From [Eubacterium] yurii subsp. margaretiae ATCC 43715 (GTDB lineage Bacteria > Bacillota > Clostridia > Peptostreptococcales > Filifactoraceae), in contig GL405246.1 in the NCBI GenBank assembly GCA_000146855.1, positions 42,678 through 88,328 on the forward strand: 45,651 nt of DNA, given 5' to 3'. The translations under genes and the position numbers were made by a program. Positions 26,216 through 34,824 of this stretch are shown piece by piece; positions within the stretch are counted from its first letter, which is position 1; each line of letters opens with the position of its first letter. The notes below the pieces were generated by a model. The model was not told where the DNA came from. It worked only from the letters and a program-made list of their open reading frames with translations, and ran no database searches.

Positions 26216-27082
26216 CTAAATATAGATAGCAATTGGAATAATCATAATAACCGGTGCACTTATTACGGTCTTAATACCACCTTCACCAACAAATTGAATT
26301 AATGAAGGATCAGAGAATAGATTTTGAAATTCCTTCATTTTATCTAATTGAAGTTTGGAGAAAACAGTATTTCTAAGTAGACTTATCTCACCTTTGTCCA
26401 TACAAATTCGAATAATCTTACCTAATATTTTGTAGTTTCCATCTGTAACTTCGCTCATATTATTATTTAGAAAATAATTTTCATCTGTTGGAAGAATGAT
26501 GCTTGTACCACCCGCTTCGCAAATTATGTCTTTTTTTCCATCTGCCTGTAGACCTTTAATCAAAGCATCTATTTGGGAATTAAATTTATTATCTGCTATA
26601 AACTTATCTTTTTTGTTTTGAGGATTCTTAGACTTGTTTTCCGTAAATAAATTTGCCAAAGAAATAAGTTCCTTCAAAGCCGACAACATATCAATAACTG
26701 GATTATTTTTTAGAGTTCCTTGAACTTCTACAAAATCACCAATGTTTGAATTTTTAATATTGCGATTGATTAAATTCGCATCGTCTAATTGGCATTTTAG
26801 TTGCTGGAACAAAGAAACAGGGGTATGCGTTCTTTCCTCAACAACAGTTTCTCCACTGCTAGAATTACCTTTATGATTTCCACGAACTCCTATATTCAAA
26901 AATGCAAATAGATTATTAGAGCCAATGTTTGCCTCTATATTATTTTCTTGATTTTTGTTTTTTGAAGTTTGAACATTTTTAACCTTTGCAAAACCATCCT
27001 CAATTGTTGCCAACATATCAAATACAATTTTTGTATTAAGATATATTGGTATTGTAAGTTTATTCTTTTTTATTTTATTCAT
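26216..27082 (-). CDS. DUF6414-like protein
   Basis: 288-residue protein probably of the DUF6414 family, whose function is unknown. Features recalled from that family: a short N-terminal strand then TKIVFDMLATIEDGFAKV, a low-complexity NKNQENN linker, and ERTHTPVSLFQQLKCQL. SNIGDFVEVQGTLKNNPVID resembles an OB-like beta segment. The C-terminus is hydrophobic (SAPVIMIIPIAIYI). ATG 27082 follows AAAGGTGG. No signal peptide. MITE copies bracket it (B3 at 26029-26150, A3 at 27268-27496), so it is a lone accessory gene. Confidence 0.55.
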   Translation of the reverse strand: MNKIKKNKLTIPIYLNTKIVFDMLATIEDGFAKVKNVQTSKNKNQENNIEANIGSNNLFAFLNIGVRGNHKGNSSSGETVVEERTHTPVSLFQQLKCQLDDANLINRNIKNSNIGDFVEVQGTLKNNPVIDMLSALKELISLANLFTENKSKNPQNKKDKFIADNKFNSQIDALIKGLQADGKKDIICEAGGTSIILPTDENYFLNNNMSEVTDGNYKILGKIIRICMDKGEISLLRNTVFSKLQLDKMKEFQNLFSDPSLIQFVGEGGIKTVISAPVIMIIPIAIYI

Positions 27083-27267
27083 CAGTATATAACCACCTTT
27101 TTTCTTAATAGTACTGCTTGTAAGATATACTTCCCCAAAAAATCAATAAAGAATCTTTTTTAATTTTATTTTTTGTCAAAGATATTATACAATGTTTTAT
27201 TAGATTTCTTAATATTTTTATGCTACTAATTAAAATATCTTTGAGCATTTTTACTTTTAGATTTATA

Positions 27268-27496
27268 ACTCAACTTTCCCACTAAAATTATTGCAATTTT
27301 AGTTGAAATTTAAACATAAATTGATTTTTAAACATACTACTTGACACACAATTTTCTGAATAATATTTATTGAAATTTGCATATTTATCAAAAATATGAA
27401 AATACTGAAAAAACAATGTCAAGTATAATATTGCGTTTTTAAAATATACTCAAATTTCAATATTTATAATGTGTTTTTCATGTGGGAAAGTTGAGT
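27268..27496 (+). mobile_element. family A MITE, copy A3, with target duplication
   Basis: 229 bp from ACTCAAC to GTTGAGT. TTATA flanks it on both sides (27263-27267 and 27497-27501), a five-base target duplication, so this is a discrete and fairly recent insertion. The right duplication contains the stop codon of the next minus-strand gene, which the insertion leaves unchanged. Confidence 0.85.
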
Positions 27497-28375
27497 TTAT
27501 AATATAAGTACAACATTTTTTACGGTCTTTCTTTTTAACTCAAAATTTTTTCCAAATATCTTTTTTTTAATAACTACTTTTTTAATAGTGCCTTTTTTTA
27601 ATAACAAACCAATTATATGACATCTTATTTTTATGAGATTTATAATTAAATTTGCCACTGATTCTTCTGGATATTCAGAAAATGAAATTAGCTTACTATC
27701 ATTGTTAATAAGGTTATTCCAATTTTCTAGTGTTTTTAGTTTAATATTGTTTATGTTATTTATTTTTTTAATAAAATCATTATAAACATCTGCATAGTAT
27801 ATTTGTTGGCAAGTAAGTAACATATATGATTCAAATGTAAATGATTTTTCAGAACACCAATTGTTCCAATTGTTTTTTAATACATTTAGAAATAAGTCCC
27901 AACGTTCATCCAATGCATTATGAATAGCTTGTCCATCAATGTAGTGTTCTCCGATAACTTTAAACCAAGGGATTGGAGTCATGTTTCCTATTGAATGGTA
28001 TATTTTTTGCCATTCCTGTAATTCTTTGTTATTACAACAATTTGCCAATCCACAACTCTTTTTATTTGGATTATTCATTATGTCAAAATGAAATAATATT
28101 TCATTTTTATAAGCACTATTTTTCCAGTAAAAATAATTATGTGAATATAGTTTTCCGTTTTTACTTTCATTTTCCATTATTTTTGCCCAAATTCCATGAC
28201 AAAGGTATGAGCCTTCTAAATGCACATTGTAATTTCGATTTTCATTTTGGGGTATGTTTTTGTCCCAAGCTCGATTTTTTACGAAGTTATCTAAGCCTTC
28301 CTTTACACATTCGTAATAATTAATACCTTTTGGTCCTGGTTTTGATTTGTAATTCACATAAATTTTTGTTGACAT
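27497..28375 (-). CDS. unrecognised protein
   Basis: 292-residue protein with no family I recognise. It begins MSTKIYVNYKSKPGPKGI. It is rich in Trp, Tyr and His, with a cysteine cluster KKSCGLANCCNNKE (about residues 105-118) that could bind metal. A GEHYIDGQAIHNALDERWD segment follows, and the tail is basic (KKVVIKKKIFGKNFELKRK). No signal peptide or membrane helix. ATG 28375 follows GAAGGAA. The stop lies in the target duplication of a MITE. Codon use is as AT-rich as its neighbours. Probably a cytoplasmic accessory protein. Confidence 0.6.
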   Translation of the reverse strand: MSTKIYVNYKSKPGPKGINYYECVKEGLDNFVKNRAWDKNIPQNENRNYNVHLEGSYLCHGIWAKIMENESKNGKLYSHNYFYWKNSAYKNEILFHFDIMNNPNKKSCGLANCCNNKELQEWQKIYHSIGNMTPIPWFKVIGEHYIDGQAIHNALDERWDLFLNVLKNNWNNWCSEKSFTFESYMLLTCQQIYYADVYNDFIKKINNINNIKLKTLENWNNLINNDSKLISFSEYPEESVANLIINLIKIRCHIIGLLLKKGTIKKVVIKKKIFGKNFELKRKTVKNVVLIL

Positions 28376-28434
28376 TAATAGTTATTCCTTCATAAATTCT
28401 AGTTAAAGCTATTGTTTTAAGATTGTAAAATCCT

Positions 28435-28575
28435 CTAGTAAAGTACTTTTTCTGAACTTATTTTATTTTCTATGGGACTATTGCTCTGATATAACTTTAT
28501 AGCGCTTTTATTAAAAGGAACATATTCATTTTTTAGACTTTCAGATAGTAAGTTTTCCAATTTTACAAGCTTTCT
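28435..28575 (-). pseudogene. possible 46-codon gene remnant
   Basis: A minus-strand open stretch reads RKLVKLENLLSESLKNEYVP then FNKSAIKLYQSNSPIENKIS and ends KVLY, with no start codon. Composition is protein-like. It may be the end of a deleted gene. The rest of 28376-28852 shows nothing. Confidence 0.25.
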
Positions 28576-28852
28576 TTAGTAATTTAGTTATTTTTGTATT
28601 TTTATTTTACTCTAATATTAATCAACATTTATATGCACATATAAATAAAATTATAAATTTTTACTCAATAAATGATACATAAAGTGTTTACATAATTTAA
28701 TTATATAGCTAATGATTTTCTTTCAAGTATTAAAGTTTTTATCTCTCAAAGTTCTTAAAATTAATTTTCATAGCAGTAAGTAATAATTTAGAGTTTTTCA
28801 TTTTTCATAAAATCAAATGGAAATGAAGTATTTTAAACTTATACTAAATGAA

Positions 28853-29518
28853 TTATTGTTTTTTTGCGTAGAAAAGCTTTATTTGTCTTAAGTCATCTAT
28901 AAATTCATCATATTTATTATAATCCCTATAGAGAAAATCTTTTAAAAGAGGTATTATAGAAAAAACGATAATATATGTTAGTGAAGCGATAATTAATATT
29001 TGAATAGTAATATAAATTATTTCATTTGCTTTGGCTACATCACTAATTTTATTAGCTAAAAATGATACAATTGCAACAATAATTGCGCCTAATGTTTTGA
29101 TAGGTTTTTTAAATGGCAATAAGTAATCACATTGGATTTGTGCGTGTTTTGCTTCATCAATTAGCATATTGAGTGAGTCTAAATCATTAATATTAATTTT
29201 ATAATTTTTTAAAATATTAATTATCATATTCATTCTCTTTTTAGAATAAGGAATATAACTATTTTCAAGAATCATCTTGATATCTCTTTTTCGATAATCA
29301 AGTACTAAGAATATTACAAATAAAAAAATGCTAAAGCCTAACGATATACATGAATAAAGTTTTTGATCAGACATTATAAATTTTATACTTAAAACGGTAC
29401 AGAATATTAAAGTAAATACATAAAATTTTAGGTAGAATGGTCGTTTATTAAATGAAGTTGGGTTCTTGATGTTATTTAAACCTATTTTGTAGCTTAAAAA
29501 TAAATCACAAAATCTCAT
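28853..29518 (-). CDS. unrecognised membrane protein (four helices)
   Basis: 222-residue protein with two pairs of hydrophobic segments: FYVFTLIFCTVLSIKFIM with CISLGFSIFLFVIFLVLDY, then TLGAIIVAIVSFLANKI with IYITIQILIIASLTYIIVFS. A charged cytoplasmic region of about 70 residues lies between them, with a YSKKRMNMIINILKNY helix. The arrangement is reminiscent of SLATT-type small membrane proteins of conflict systems, but I cannot assign it. I start it at ATG 29518, which has AAGGAG before it; the in-frame upstream codons to 29551 have no site. Confidence 0.6.
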   Translation of the reverse strand: MRFCDLFLSYKIGLNNIKNPTSFNKRPFYLKFYVFTLIFCTVLSIKFIMSDQKLYSCISLGFSIFLFVIFLVLDYRKRDIKMILENSYIPYSKKRMNMIINILKNYKININDLDSLNMLIDEAKHAQIQCDYLLPFKKPIKTLGAIIVAIVSFLANKISDVAKANEIIYITIQILIIASLTYIIVFSIIPLLKDFLYRDYNKYDEFIDDLRQIKLFYAKKQ

Positions 29519-30250
29519 ATATAGCTCCTTTTTATTCGTGTTATATCTCAATCATATGCATTATATAAAAGTTTATTCTGACCAAATAACGAAAGCATAA
29601 TTCGATTAAAGAATTTACAACTTAAGTTAATAGCGAAACATTTGAAATATAGTCATTTTACATATTACATTATAATTTTTAGAATTTCATATCTTGAAAG
29701 CTCTTCAAATTTTTTCGTGCCTTTGGCAAAGAGCAAAGTTTTATAGATATATTGTTCATTAAACAATATCAAAATCTAATAGAATAATGTAATTTTTTTA
29801 AAAATTGATGCACTAAAAGCCTGTTAACAAAAGATATACTAAAAAGTATAACAAGTATAAAATCCATAGTTTAAATAGAGTTTATTATAAAACTATGTTA
29901 TACTCCAAGTCAAACAAATTGACTGACAGCTCTTTTAGGATATTACATACATCAGAAATAAACTAATACTCTTTGTTATTACTGTAAAATAATATAGCAT
30001 TTATTTTCATATATTTCAATACTATTTGCTATTTTATCTTCTGTAATTATGTATACTAATACCATTATCTATTTAATCTATAGAAACATCATTGAGCATT
30101 TAATTATTTGCGATTAATGGCAAAATTATTTGGTAATAAAGATTAAAATGCTATAAACAACTAATAAAATAGGGTATATAAACGAGATAAAACATAGCTT
30201 GGATTATTTGACAGACTGTCTTGCTATTATATTTAAAAGGAGCTAAGCTT
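29519..30250. other. intergenic region with repeats
   Basis: Holds family B copy B4 (about 29769-29888), a partial family C sequence from 30056 (CATTATCTATTTAATCTATA), and a minus-strand fragment near 29670-29745 that reads YKTLLFAKGTKKFEELSRYE without a start. That fragment may be a gene remnant. No intact gene. Confidence 0.45.
29769..29888 (-). mobile_element. family B MITE, copy B4
   Basis: About 120 bp in reverse orientation, AAAATCTAATAGAATAATGT to AAATAGAGTTTATT. The outer bases have drifted from the ACTAAA/TTTAGT consensus. Confidence 0.6.
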
Positions 30251-31051
30251 ATGAATAAAAGTCAAGAGGAAAGATTGAATTATCTTTTGGAAGAATTTAA
30301 GGCTGATTATGATAATTACAAAAATATAGAAATTCCTGATGATATAATTGAAAAGCAAAATCTCCTGCGTAGCCTGATGAATATTCGTATGCCGAAAAAA
30401 ATGCCTGAACAAGTCATAAAAGTGCAAGATGAATATTTATCATATTGTATTAAGGAAAAGGGCATAGTAAAACTATCAGAAATTCCTGTTACTAAAAACA
30501 ATCTATCTATATGGCAAGGAGATATAACAAGACTGGAAGTAGATGCCATAGTCAATGCGGCAAATTCTCAAATGCTGGGTTGTTTTCTTCCCATGCATAT
30601 ATGTATTGACAACCAAATCCACACTTTTGCAGGCATACAGCTCAGGGAAGAATGTAATCATCAGATGGAAAAACTAAGAGCAAAATATGGAAGAAATTAT
30701 CAGCAACCTACTGCTGTTCCAATGCTTACAGACGCTTATAATCTTCCTGCAAAAAAGGTGATTCACATAGTAGGTCCAATAGTAAATGATAAGCTTACTC
30801 CACAATTAGAAAAAAATCTTGAAGATTGTTACACAAATACCTTGGATATGTGCTTGGAAAACAACTTAAAATCTGTAGCCTTTTGTTGCATATCAACAGG
30901 AGTATTTAACTTTCCAAATAAAAAAGCTGCAGAGATTGCTGTAAAAACAGTGGGAAAGTGGTTATCCAAGCATTCCAATTCAATGGAAAGAGTAATTTTC
31001 AATGTCTTTAAAGATGATGACAAGGAATATTATGAAGAATTATTGAGATAA
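30251..31051 (+). CDS. second zinc-type macrodomain hydrolase, without SirTM
   Basis: 266 residues, about 88% identical by eye to the macrodomain at 23985. It has the same GDIT, NAANSQMLGC and STGVFNFP motifs and the same zinc-site Cys111, His116, Cys118. Most differences cluster at residues 65-85 (around the N-terminal extension) and 235-248, away from the active site. Even the AAAGGAGCTAAGCTTATG start region is conserved. No SirTM gene follows; the stop is followed by repeats B5 and A4. It may be a duplicate that lost its partner, or an arrival from a related strain. It looks intact and should still bind or hydrolyse ADP-ribose. Confidence 0.9.
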   Translation: MNKSQEERLNYLLEEFKADYDNYKNIEIPDDIIEKQNLLRSLMNIRMPKKMPEQVIKVQDEYLSYCIKEKGIVKLSEIPVTKNNLSIWQGDITRLEVDAIVNAANSQMLGCFLPMHICIDNQIHTFAGIQLREECNHQMEKLRAKYGRNYQQPTAVPMLTDAYNLPAKKVIHIVGPIVNDKLTPQLEKNLEDCYTNTLDMCLENNLKSVAFCCISTGVFNFPNKKAAEIAVKTVGKWLSKHSNSMERVIFNVFKDDDKEYYEELLR

Positions 31052-31123
31052 TGATAAATTTATAATAGATTCCATATTTAGAAAATTTATGAGATAATCT
31101 TCTATATTTCATCTATTGATTAT

Positions 31124-31220
31124 ACTAAACTCCATTTAAGCTAAGGATTTTAAGCATTATATCTTTTTTAACAAATTATAGAACATCATTTTTTACAAGA
31201 TAATTCTATGAGGTTTTAGT
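31124..31220 (+). mobile_element. family B MITE, copy B5 (short)
   Basis: 97-bp copy, ACTAAACTCCATTTAAGCTA to CTATGAGGTTTTAGT, with an internal deletion. A family A MITE begins six bases later. Confidence 0.6.
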
Positions 31221-31226
31221 ATTATA

Positions 31227-31455
31227 ACTCAACTTTCCCACATGAAAAACACATTATAAATATTGAAATTTGAGTATATTTCAAAAATACAATATTATAC
31301 TTGACATAGTTTTTTCGGTATTTTCATTTTTTTGATAAATATGCAAATTTCAATAAATATTATTCAGAAAATTGTGTGTCAAGTAGTATATTAAAAAATC
31401 AATTTATGTTTAAATTACAACTAAAATTGCGATAATTTTAGTGGGAAAGTTGAGT
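31227..31455 (-). mobile_element. family A MITE, copy A4, fused to an IS remnant
   Basis: 229-bp reverse-oriented copy with intact ACTCAAC/GTTGAGT ends, preceded by TTATA. Its right end abuts the transposase fragment, whose reading frame runs into the MITE end. Confidence 0.8.
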
Positions 31456-32347
31456 TTTTTACAAATACAAGCTTTACATCTATACCGCCTTTTGTTTTTA
31501 CCATTACAGATGATATTATATCAGATGAATTGTGATAACTGTTTTTTGTAAGTTTAAACAAAGAGTTTAAAGTATGATAACAACTCTTATATAAATATAC
31601 TTGTTTTAATTGCTTTACCATACCTATAACGTGCATATCTAAGTTCAACATATCAAGTATGAATGGTTCATTGGTAAACCATGAATCACATAAGATATAG
31701 TTTGCTGTTATACCTTTTTTAATAGCATTTTCAACAAGGTTTTTACTTGCATCAGGTTTTGAAGATATTGCTTGTAATCTTCTTTTGTAGCTAACAGTTT
31801 TTTTAGATACATCTAACATATCATTATATCTGTTTTTAGCATTAGTAGATGATAAAAGAGCAAAGTCTACAGGTATAGTTGTAAATCCATCACTATAAGC
31901 AAGAGTTAAAAGAGTATATCCTTTTACAAAGGCATGATTTACATGGTCATATACCTTTGCTAAAAGCTCACTTTTTTTACTTCTTGACTTGTTTAAAACA
32001 GTATCATCAAGTATAAGAACTTTTACTCTTTTTTCACAAGTAAGATTCTTAAACTCAGATATAATCTTAAAGCAGAGACAGTGAATAAACTTTCTCCAGT
32101 TAAAAGAAGAATTATTCAAGAATCTGTAAAAAGTATTATCATCTATAGACTTATTACTTTGAAGATGTCTGTATAAAGACTTGTTAGTAAAAGCCAAACT
32201 AAAGATGAAAAGAAATATATCAATAGCTTTATGACCTTTAGCTTTAGTGATATTAGAATCTTTTAAAAGTTTATTAAGTTTAAGAACTCTAAAAGCATTA
32301 ATAAAAGATAATTTAGTCTTTTCAAAATCGAAAATATTTGATATCAT
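31456..32347 (-). pseudogene. truncated IS4-family transposase
   Basis: DDE transposase of the IS4 type, starting at ATG 32347 (MISNIFDFEKTKLSF). About 297 codons remain before the MITE. Visible parts: a helical N-terminus, DNTFYRFLNNSSFNWRKFIH, the first catalytic Asp region VLILDDTVLNKS, and the second Asp region ILCDSWFTNEPFI. The frame ends in VKLVFVKN and then MITE-encoded residues STFPLKLSQF. The C-terminal part with the catalytic Glu (YREK region) is gone, so it cannot transpose by itself. The missing part is not on the far side of the MITE. Confidence 0.85.
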
Positions 32348-32353
32348 ATGTGC

Positions 32354-32417
32354 AAGCACCTTTCTTATGAGAAGTATATGTTTTGTTGCTATCACATATA
32401 TACCCGGATAGGTGCTT
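32354..32417 (-). promoter_or_regulatory. hairpin masking the transposase ribosome site
   Basis: AAGCACCT (32417-32410) can pair with AGGTGCTT (32361-32354), and the second arm contains the AAAGGTGC ribosome site of the transposase. In several IS4-family elements such a stem protects against translation from outside transcripts. Confidence 0.55.
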
Positions 32418-32577
32418 TTTAATTGGAATTCCAATAAAAACTAAGATTTTAAATCAAATATTTATAGTGTTATGATATAGACGATATAAAATTACAAAAT
32501 ATAATTAAAATTTTTGTCAAGTTGTATATTATTATTTTTATAAATGCTAATATTGCAGTAGTTATACCACATTATTT

Positions 32578-32594
32578 ATGTGGGAAAGTTGAGT
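32578..32594 (+). mobile_element. outer end of the IS4-type element
   Basis: ATGTGGGAAAGTTGAGT is the same terminus as the family A MITE. Sequence just inside it (TGTCAAGTTGTATATTATTA) also resembles the MITE's right half, showing the MITE derives from this IS group. Confidence 0.75.
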
Positions 32595-32619
32595 TATTTA
32601 ATATAAAGGGAGTAAAATT

Positions 32620-34029
32620 ATGATAAATAGAAGTGATAATAGAAAAAAAATAATAAGAAAATGGAATAAAATTAAATATAAAATAATGGGACTACTAGGG
32701 TTGTTTTTTTTAAACGTAAGATATGGTTTTTTTAAAACATTTCTAATATGTATTTTTATTATTAATCAGATTATCTTGATCTATGATTTTACAAATTTTT
32801 GTGGTAATAAAAATAGTATTGAGGAAGTTACTTCAAAAAATTTAGTAATTTTTTTAATTGTTATAATAATTACAGCTATTATTGGATATATTATTCGATA
32901 TGAGTATTTTAGATATACAATTAAGGTTAAGAATTACTCAAAAAAGCAAAAGTTAAGGTTAAAAGAAAATATTAATCTGAGTGATGAGTATCTTGCTTCT
33001 GGATATGAAATTAAAATTTTCAATAAAGGTTTGGAAAAAAACTATACTAATATTTATGATGAATATTATGTTATGAGTAAAGAAATAAATAGAAAATTGC
33101 AACATCCAAACTGTTCAATATCTGTAAAAGCTGTGTTTCCATTCGTTATTAATGATGAGTTAAGAACTTTTGTGCCTAGAATAATGTATTCTAATTTCAA
33201 GAGTAATCGTTATATGCATAATGGTAAATTACTTAAGCAAAATCAGAGTTTACTTTTAAATGCTGAAAATGAATTGGATGTAATGAATAAAACTATTAGT
33301 AAGGTAGGATATTATATCGGGCAATGTACAAATGAGATAGTATTTAAACAGTTTTCTAATAATAGAAAAATAAGTAAGGTATTTGATGGAAGAGAATTAT
33401 TAGTTGATGATAGTAATGTACTTCATGAGTTAGAGGATAGTAAGTGTGCAAACTTTTTAGGAGCTTCAACTTTACTTTTTACTGTGGATAATAAAATATT
33501 AATTGCAAAGCAAGGTTCGTATTCAAAATCTAATTCTAATAGATATGCTCCAACAGGATCAGGTTCAGTTGAATGGAGAAAGGATTATAAAGAAATTGTG
33601 ACTAGTAATTTATGTGAAATTATCACTCATGCAATGGATAGAGAACTAAGAGAAGAGTGGAATTTACCTGATAAAAAAAGTTTAAAAATAATAACTATTT
33701 TAATAGGATATGCGAGATTAATTGAAAGAGGAGGAAAACCAGATTACTTTGGAATATCTTTTACACCAAAAACTTTCAAAGAATTGTTGAGTTTATCAAA
33801 TGATGAAACATTTATTTCAAGTTGTGAAGATGGTTTTCAGAGTGAGGATTATTTTATTGTAAGTTTTGATGATGATTCAGATATGATAAAAAAACTAAAA
33901 AACTTTTATGATGAAAAAAAGAAAAAAAATGAAATATCAATTCAGCTGCATATAATTGTAGAAATAATGAGTCAAATGGAAGAAGACAAAATTTTAAATA
34001 AATATTTAGAAGATTTGAGGAGAAATTAA
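32620..34029 (+). CDS. membrane-anchored Nudix-like protein
   Basis: 469-residue protein. Two hydrophobic stretches at the N-terminus (about 22-55, and 72-95 with NLVIFLIVIIITAIIGYIIR) anchor it in the membrane. A middle domain (about 120-270) is unrecognised. The C-terminal third resembles a Nudix hydrolase: ILIAKQGS, YAPTGSGSVEW, then a Nudix box E333-x7-R341-E-L-R-E-E346-W-N-L. The leading Gly of the box is replaced by Val327, but the catalytic REUxEE core is kept. Nudix enzymes hydrolyse X-linked nucleoside diphosphates such as ADP-ribose. GGGAG precedes the ATG, 26 bases from the IS end. Substrate unknown. Confidence 0.7.
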   Translation: MINRSDNRKKIIRKWNKIKYKIMGLLGLFFLNVRYGFFKTFLICIFIINQIILIYDFTNFCGNKNSIEEVTSKNLVIFLIVIIITAIIGYIIRYEYFRYTIKVKNYSKKQKLRLKENINLSDEYLASGYEIKIFNKGLEKNYTNIYDEYYVMSKEINRKLQHPNCSISVKAVFPFVINDELRTFVPRIMYSNFKSNRYMHNGKLLKQNQSLLLNAENELDVMNKTISKVGYYIGQCTNEIVFKQFSNNRKISKVFDGRELLVDDSNVLHELEDSKCANFLGASTLLFTVDNKILIAKQGSYSKSNSNRYAPTGSGSVEWRKDYKEIVTSNLCEIITHAMDRELREEWNLPDKKSLKIITILIGYARLIERGGKPDYFGISFTPKTFKELLSLSNDETFISSCEDGFQSEDYFIVSFDDDSDMIKKLKNFYDEKKKKNEISIQLHIIVEIMSQMEEDKILNKYLEDLRRN

Positions 34030-34260
34030 GAATAAACTTATTATTTATAAGATTGTGGAGGTATCATGAAATTCATCCAGAAAATAAATTAATTAAAATA
34101 ATGTTCAAATCCTATACTATTATGAGCATTCAAAATTTTCAACAAAAATATAGATAGTAGATATATTATTATTAGAATATTTAGTAAATATTCATCTATT
34201 TTTTAGCTTGAATTTTGAGAAGAATGTAATTAATAAATATAATTTAAGGAGAATAAAGAT

Positions 34261-34614
34261 ATGGAAATTACAGAAAAAATTGAAAAAGAAATTAGTCCGT
34301 TTTTCTGGGTGGATCATGATGAAAGTGCTTCTGTTTGCTTAGATGTAGGCGAGTATCTACAAGATGTTTTTGATACTCGTGAAGATGAGGGCTTTGAAGG
34401 AAACGGTTATGATTGGGCTAGTTTAGCACAAGTATTTATAAACAAACATTGTTTTGATTTAAAAGAAAAAGTGGATTTTGATCCGGAAGCGGGTATGTTT
34501 TGCGTTTATTCAAAAGACAAAGATGCTCTACTAGACTTTATCCTTCGTTTTAAAAAAGCTTGTGAAGATAAAACTCTTATTTTAGATTTATTTAGTAGAG
34601 CTGAATTAGATTAA
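34261..34614 (+). CDS. Imm51-type immunity protein
   Basis: 117-residue acidic cytoplasmic protein resembling immunity family 51: PFFWVDHDESASVCLDVGEY near the N-terminus, then GFEGNGYDWASLAQVFIN, and VDFDPEAGMFCVYSKDKDAL and LDFILRFKKACED in the C-terminal half. Immunity proteins of polymorphic toxin systems bind and block a cognate toxin. No toxin gene is adjacent, so this is an orphan, possibly protecting against neighbours. AAGGAG precedes the ATG. Confidence 0.8.
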   Translation: MEITEKIEKEISPFFWVDHDESASVCLDVGEYLQDVFDTREDEGFEGNGYDWASLAQVFINKHCFDLKEKVDFDPEAGMFCVYSKDKDALLDFILRFKKACEDKTLILDLFSRAELD

Positions 34615-34824
34615 ACATAGTACAAAATCAAGTGGAAAAATAAAAAAATCAATTAGTTATAAAAAAATCAAAGTATATAGTAATATAAAAAAGCAAAAGC
34701 TTATAAAATATATATAAGATAGGGTTGATAGTATCTATAAAAAAGGATATATTTTTAAAAATAATGATTAGGTAGTAATAATTTCTGTAAAGAATAAATT
34801 TAATATTATTAATAGAGGTGACAT

